DNA of 64,000 nt from Glycomyces tritici (GTDB lineage: Bacteria; Actinomycetota; Actinomycetes; Mycobacteriales; Micromonosporaceae), in the NCBI RefSeq assembly GCF_030403505.1, contig NZ_JAUEMJ010000012.1, positions 124,001 to 188,000 of the forward strand. Direction: 5' to 3'. Under the pieces are notes generated by a model that saw nothing but the letters and a program-made list of their open reading frames with translations, was not told where the DNA came from and did no database searches. Position numbers and translations under genes: made by a program. Within the stretch, counting starts at the first letter, position 1; each line of letters opens with the position of its first letter. Below, piece after piece: positions 60,775-64,000 of this stretch.

Positions 60775-61004
60775 TCAGCGTCGCGGCATGTCGTGCTTGA
60801 AGCGGTACGCCTTGCTGAGCGTGGCGGCGCAGGCGGCGAGCACGGCCGAGAAGACCGGGCCGGTGACCTTCGAGTCGAGTGGGGCACTGTCAGCGTCGCC
60901 GGGTGTCGCGCTTGAAGCGGTACGCCTTGCCGAGCGTCGCGGCGCCCGCGATGAGCACCGCCGAGAAGACCGGGCCCGTGAACTTCGGGTCGAGCGGGGC
61001 ATCG
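60775..61004 (-). repeat. 115-bp tandem duplication of a gene 3' end
   Basis: 60775-60889 repeats 60890-61004 at a period of exactly 115 bp with about 85% identity. On the minus strand both encode the C-terminal part of the small membrane protein: APLDPKFTGPVFSAVLIAG ... KAYRFKRDTRRR in the intact copy and APLDSKVTGPVFSAVLAAC ... KAYRFKHDMPRR in the extra copy. The extra copy has no start codon and follows the stop of the intact gene, so it is a non-coding remnant. Confidence 0.85.
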
Positions 61005-61252
61005 ACGGCCGACAGGATGATCGCGAGCAGGATCGGCACGACCAGCAGCCCGATGCCGGCCAGGACGAGCTGTCGGTGCTGGGCCTCCTCCTCCGCGGTC
61101 AGGCCCGAGGGGCCTACCGGTCCGGGCGCGTACGGGTGCGGATTCGACTGCAGCCCTTGCGGGTGCGCGCCCGGCTGCACACCCGGCTGCGGGTGCTGCG
61201 GCGGGACGCCAGGCTGCGGGTGCGGCTGACGGGGATCGGGCTGGTACGTCAT
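60890..61252 (-). CDS. Small membrane protein with Pro/His/Gln-rich start
   Basis: 120 aa. Residues 1-48 are Pro/Gln/His-rich (PQPGVPPQHPQPGVQPGAHP), then EEEAQHRQLVLAG and two membrane segments (about residues 65-82 and 91-109), ending in the basic tail YRFKRDTRRR. No function recognised. Its 3' end is duplicated just downstream. Confidence 0.7.
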   Translation of the reverse strand: MTYQPDPRQPHPQPGVPPQHPQPGVQPGAHPQGLQSNPHPYAPGPVGPSGLTAEEEAQHRQLVLAGIGLLVVPILLAIILSAVDAPLDPKFTGPVFSAVLIAGAATLGKAYRFKRDTRRR

Positions 61253-61344
61253 TGCTGGCGCTCCGTTCGCGTCGGGGGGTTCGTTCGGAACACCCTCGCC
61301 ACGCCCGTCACGGCTCGGTCATGAGTCCGTCCCCGAACCGGCAC

Positions 61345-61372
61345 GGGCCGCGACCCCGAAGGGTCGCGGCCC
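61345..61372. terminator. Terminator after the third DDPY-tail gene
   Basis: GGGCCGCGACCC-CGAA-GGGTCGCGGCCC, perfect 12-bp stem, 18 bases beyond the stop of the gene at 61390-63258. Confidence 0.8.
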
Positions 61373-61389
61373 GCCGCTTCGCCGTGCGA

Positions 61390-63258
61390 TCAGGCGTAAG
61401 GATCGTCGTCGATGGCGCGGATGCCCCAGATCTCCTCGTCCTCCTCGAGCCAGTCGCGGTGCTCGCCTTCGGCCTGCTGCTCGCCGCCCATGCCGCGTCC
61501 GCCGCCGGCACCGCCGCCCATCATGCCGCCCATGCCGCCGCCGCCGCGGCCACCGCCTGCGGCTCCGCCCCCCGAACCGCCGCCTTCCAGAGTGGAGGTC
61601 CCAGGGCCGACCGGGAACGAGCCGCCGCTGCCGAGCGTCGACCCGCCGCTGGCGAGACCACCGCTCGTCCCGCCGGGCGGCACCAGGCCGCCGCCACCGC
61701 CGCCCGCACCGCCGCCGGCGGCGTCAGGCGAAGGCGGCACACTGCCGGGCACGAAGCCGCCCGAGCCCGCGTCCAGGCCCCCGTAGTCGTCTCCGAGCAT
61801 GTCGGAGGCCTCCCGGAACGTCGACGGGTTCGACGGCTTGGCCTCCGGCGCGAACGTCCCCGCCGACTCCTCGGCGTTCTCCCACCGGTTGATGACGTCC
61901 TCGTTCGCGATCCGCGCCCGCGACTCGTAGTCGTCCAGACCAGCGCTCATGTCGCTGCTCATCTCGTTGTTCGCGTCGGCCTGCGCCCACGCCGCGCACT
62001 GTTCCGGGGTGGGCGGCGGCTTGTCGTTCTTGAACTTGTTCATGTAGTACTCGGTCTGCGCCTCGACATAGTTCGAGACCTCGCGCAGGTAGTCCTTGTC
62101 GAACCCGCCGAGCTCCAGCAGCGAGCCGACGAGCCCGCCCGAGTGCCCGCACCCGTTCGTCACGTCGCACAGCCCGCTGCGGAACGGCGGGCGCACATGC
62201 ACGTACGGATCGGTGTACATCGACTCGAGGTCCGAGATCCAGTACAGCGGCGCGGGATACGGCAGCTCCCCCGAGGAGCCGCCCTGCAGGCCGTAGAACT
62301 CGTCGGCCTTCTGCTCCAGCAGCCCCACCGCGCCGGAGGAAAGGTCGCCGATGTCGTCGCAGATCGACGCGCAGTTGGACATCACCACCTCCACCTGCTC
62401 GGCGAACGCGTCGAAGTCGTCGCCCTGCCAGTGCTCGGAGAGGCTTCGCAGGCCCGCCTTGAGGGTCGGGGCGATCCCGCTGGTCGGGTCGGTGTCGAAC
62501 CCGTCCTTGAACGCCTGCCAGTGCGTGCTGATCGCCCTGAGCGCGTAAGTGTCCGGGTTGTCGGGGCGCACTTGGGACACCAGCGACTGGATGGCGTCCT
62601 GGCCGGGAGCGGCCGTGCCGGTGGTGACGACGGTGAGGTTGCTGACCTGCCCTACCTCGGGGATGGCGGAGACCAGTTTGATCCAGGCGGCCTCGGCGGG
62701 GTTCTCGGTGTTCTGGCAGGTCGCGTGCGAGCAGGGGGCGCCGGAGAGGAACAGGGCCTGGGCGTCCATGCGCTGGTACTCGAAGTCGGCCGAGTTGTCG
62801 GGGGCCTGGCCGTCCCATTCTTCGCGCTCGTAGGTCTGACGGCCCTGGTGGTCCTTGTCCTCGTCTTCTTCCTCTTTCTTGCCGTCGTCCTCGTCCGTTT
62901 CCTCGTCTTCGTCTTCGTCGTCGTCGTCCTCGTCGTCATCGGAGTCGTCGTCGGGGTCGTCGTCTTCGGAGTCGTCGTCCTGCTCGTCGGCGTCGTCATC
63001 TTCGTCGCCTTCGGCGTCGTCGTCCTCGCCGGCGTCCTCGTCGTCCGAGTCCGCATCCGGGTCCTCCTCCGAGCCCTCGGCGGGTTCGTCGTCATCCGCG
63101 TCGGGGTCGGCAGGGGTGTCGACGGGTTCCTCGTCCGGGTCCGGTTCGACGGCGCGGTCGGGGTCGAGTTCGTCGTCGTAGTTCGGCTCCTCGCCGAGGT
63201 CCGGGTCCTGCGGCTCGTCCTGCGGCTGGTTCTGGTTCTGCTGCTGGGTGTCTGACAT
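61390..63258 (-). CDS. DDPY-tail type VII-like secreted protein, copy C, with acidic N-terminus
   Basis: 622 aa. Residues 1 to about 145 are extremely acidic (long Asp/Glu runs encoded by GTC/CTC triplet tracts on the plus strand, 62880-63120). Then the family motifs: CSHATC, NPAEAAWIKLVSAIPEVGQ, LSEHWQGDDFDAFAEQVEV, QGG followed by YPAPLYW, VHVRPPFRSGLC. A Gly-rich segment and the tail WLEEDEEIWGIRAIDDDPYA follow. Same architecture as 15349-17031 and 21993-23591. Six bases after its TWxNLQ partner. Confidence 0.82.
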   Translation of the reverse strand: MSDTQQQNQNQPQDEPQDPDLGEEPNYDDELDPDRAVEPDPDEEPVDTPADPDADDDEPAEGSEEDPDADSDDEDAGEDDDAEGDEDDDADEQDDDSEDDDPDDDSDDDEDDDDEDEDEETDEDDGKKEEEDEDKDHQGRQTYEREEWDGQAPDNSADFEYQRMDAQALFLSGAPCSHATCQNTENPAEAAWIKLVSAIPEVGQVSNLTVVTTGTAAPGQDAIQSLVSQVRPDNPDTYALRAISTHWQAFKDGFDTDPTSGIAPTLKAGLRSLSEHWQGDDFDAFAEQVEVVMSNCASICDDIGDLSSGAVGLLEQKADEFYGLQGGSSGELPYPAPLYWISDLESMYTDPYVHVRPPFRSGLCDVTNGCGHSGGLVGSLLELGGFDKDYLREVSNYVEAQTEYYMNKFKNDKPPPTPEQCAAWAQADANNEMSSDMSAGLDDYESRARIANEDVINRWENAEESAGTFAPEAKPSNPSTFREASDMLGDDYGGLDAGSGGFVPGSVPPSPDAAGGGAGGGGGGLVPPGGTSGGLASGGSTLGSGGSFPVGPGTSTLEGGGSGGGAAGGGRGGGGMGGMMGGGAGGGRGMGGEQQAEGEHRDWLEEDEEIWGIRAIDDDPYA

Positions 63259-63263
63259 GGCGA

Positions 63264-63581
63264 TCAGTCCCTACCGCGTGACATCTGGACGGCGGAGGTC
63301 TCGTCGTCCTCGACGGCCCGCTCGGCGACACCGTCGAGCGTGGCGATGATGCCGGTCAAGTCCGCCCGCAGGTCCTGGAGGTTGGTCCAGGTCTGCCGGT
63401 GGAACTCGCGGTAGGCGTCGCGCGCGGTCAGGGCGCCGTCGAGCAGCCCGAACCCGGGTTCGACGCCCAGTTCGTTGCCGTTGCGCAACTGATCGATGAG
63501 GGTTTCGAGGTAGTCCAAGCGGCCCTGGGCGACCTCGCGGAACACCGCGAGGGCTTCGGGGTCGACGGAGCGATCGGACAC
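63264..63581 (-). CDS. TWxNLQ small helical partner, copy C
   Basis: 105 aa from the GTG at 63581 (GGAG nine bases upstream). This start aligns exactly with copy A (SDRSVDPEALAVFREV versus SKQVDPEALRAYR). Motifs: DYLETLIDQLRNGNELG, EPGFGLLD, FHRQTWTNLQDLR, LTGIIATL. Directly followed by the large partner. The 295-bp region upstream is AT-rich and includes CCATT-GAT-AATGG (63700-63712), a possible operator. Confidence 0.82.
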   Translation of the reverse strand: MSDRSVDPEALAVFREVAQGRLDYLETLIDQLRNGNELGVEPGFGLLDGALTARDAYREFHRQTWTNLQDLRADLTGIIATLDGVAERAVEDDETSAVQMSRGRD

Positions 63582-63822
63582 GGGGTCACACTCCAAGAGG
63601 GAAGGTTAGGTCCAAAGCGAACTCAATTCTAACCACCGAGAGCAATAGCATGGGTACGTAGAGTTGCGGCATTTGTCCCGATAGGACCATTCTCTCGCCC
63701 CATTGATAATGGTAAGTTTTCCTTATTCGATTGCATTTTTCTTTCCGTGTCTCGACTCAGGAATCACTGATTCACCAGAGAGCGCAATCGCAACTCTGTC
63801 AACTTTGGACACAACGAAATGA

Positions 63823-63845
63823 GCGGGCCCGCTCAGCGGACCCGC
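63823..63845. terminator. Terminator of the response-regulator gene
   Basis: GCGGG(c)CCGCT-C-AGCGG(a)CCCGC, an 11-bp stem with one mismatch, about 30 bases beyond the stop at 63877 on the minus strand. Confidence 0.6.
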
Positions 63846-63876
63846 TCGAAAGTCACTCGTCAGTGGAAGCCGGGAA

Positions 63877-64000
63877 TCAGGCGTCGACCCGCTTGGGGGC
63901 GGGCTCGGACTCGCGGAGGTTCTCCGGCGGCGGGGCCACGAACTTGTAGCCGACCTGCCGCACGGTGCCGATCATCGACTCGTACTCGCTGCCGAGCTTC
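63877..64000 (-). CDS. C-terminus of an OmpR/PhoB-type response regulator (partial)
   Basis: 41 codons up to the window edge: EYESMIGTVRQVGYKFVAPP followed by ENLRESEPAPKRVDA. T-V-R-x-V-G-Y-K/R-F is the wing of the winged-helix DNA-binding domain of OmpR-family regulators, normally close to the C-terminus. The N-terminal part lies outside the window. The tail of about 17 residues after the wing is longer than in most members. Confidence 0.8.
   Translation of the reverse strand, partial: KLGSEYESMIGTVRQVGYKFVAPPPENLRESEPAPKRVDA

Overview
The window is high-GC DNA with strong C/G at third codon positions, leaderless promoters (a TAnnnT box 6-8 bases before the start codon), GTG/TTG starts, Gly-rich WXG100-type secretion substrates and DUF1707, CopC and actinobacterial-type conjugation proteins. 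It is chromosomal sequence of an actinomycete. The gene mix would fit the Glycomyces/Stackebrandtia group, but that is a guess. No replication gene, relaxase, integrase, transposase or CRISPR array is visible.

1-9.4 kb is mostly housekeeping: a quinone-reductase-like oxidoreductase divergent from a TetR regulator with a clear shared operator, small membrane proteins, a molybdenum-cofactor operon (moaC, moaB/mog, moeA, moaE, without moaA or moaD), a secreted CopC-type copper protein and a Gfo/Idh oxidoreductase.

9.5-28 kb and 36-41.5 kb are accessory regions built from repeated type VII (ESX/WXG100) effector cassettes. Four loci combine a YbaB/EbfC-fold protein, an EspC/WXG100-like small helical protein (fused to the effector in one locus) and a WXG-plus-membrane-helix protein. 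Two of these loci continue into a separate toxin gene (an HNH nuclease at 19.7 kb and a possible PD-(D/E)XK-type nuclease at 37.6 kb) with immunity genes, one of them SUKH-4. A second, recurrent two-protein cassette occurs three times (15.3-18.1, 21.6-23.6 and 61.4-63.6 kb). Its large protein has a CSxxxC motif, a WxG motif, YPAP and HxRP motifs, a low-complexity part and a C-terminal tail ending WGxxxxx(D/E)DPY(A/S). Its small partner of about 105 aa has a TWxNLQ motif. No ESX core gene (EccB/C/D/E, mycosin) is in the window, so these proteins must use machinery encoded elsewhere.

28.4-35.9 kb holds a tightly overlapping six-gene operon that looks like a minimal type IV secretion/conjugation apparatus: small two-helix protein, PrgI/VirB3-like protein, VirB4 ATPase, TrbL/VirB6-like protein, bitopic VirB8-like protein and a two-domain cell-wall hydrolase. 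The N-terminal GYPQ repeats of the VirB4 gene carry five perfect TTATCCACA DnaA boxes.

41.8-64 kb returns to scattered functions: GNAT acetyltransferase, two convergent genes with three copies of a DGHHKLAAY domain, small membrane proteins, a methyltransferase, a HEAT-like repeat protein, a DUF1707 protein, a large secreted subtilisin, a GH43 arabinanase with a LacI-type operator, a third copy of the DDPY-tail cassette and the end of an OmpR-type response regulator. At 47.9-48.0 kb two tRNA halves lie in reversed order (3' half, then CAT, then 5' half). Their acceptor, D, anticodon and T stems can all be completed only by joining them circularly. This is the most unusual structure in the window.
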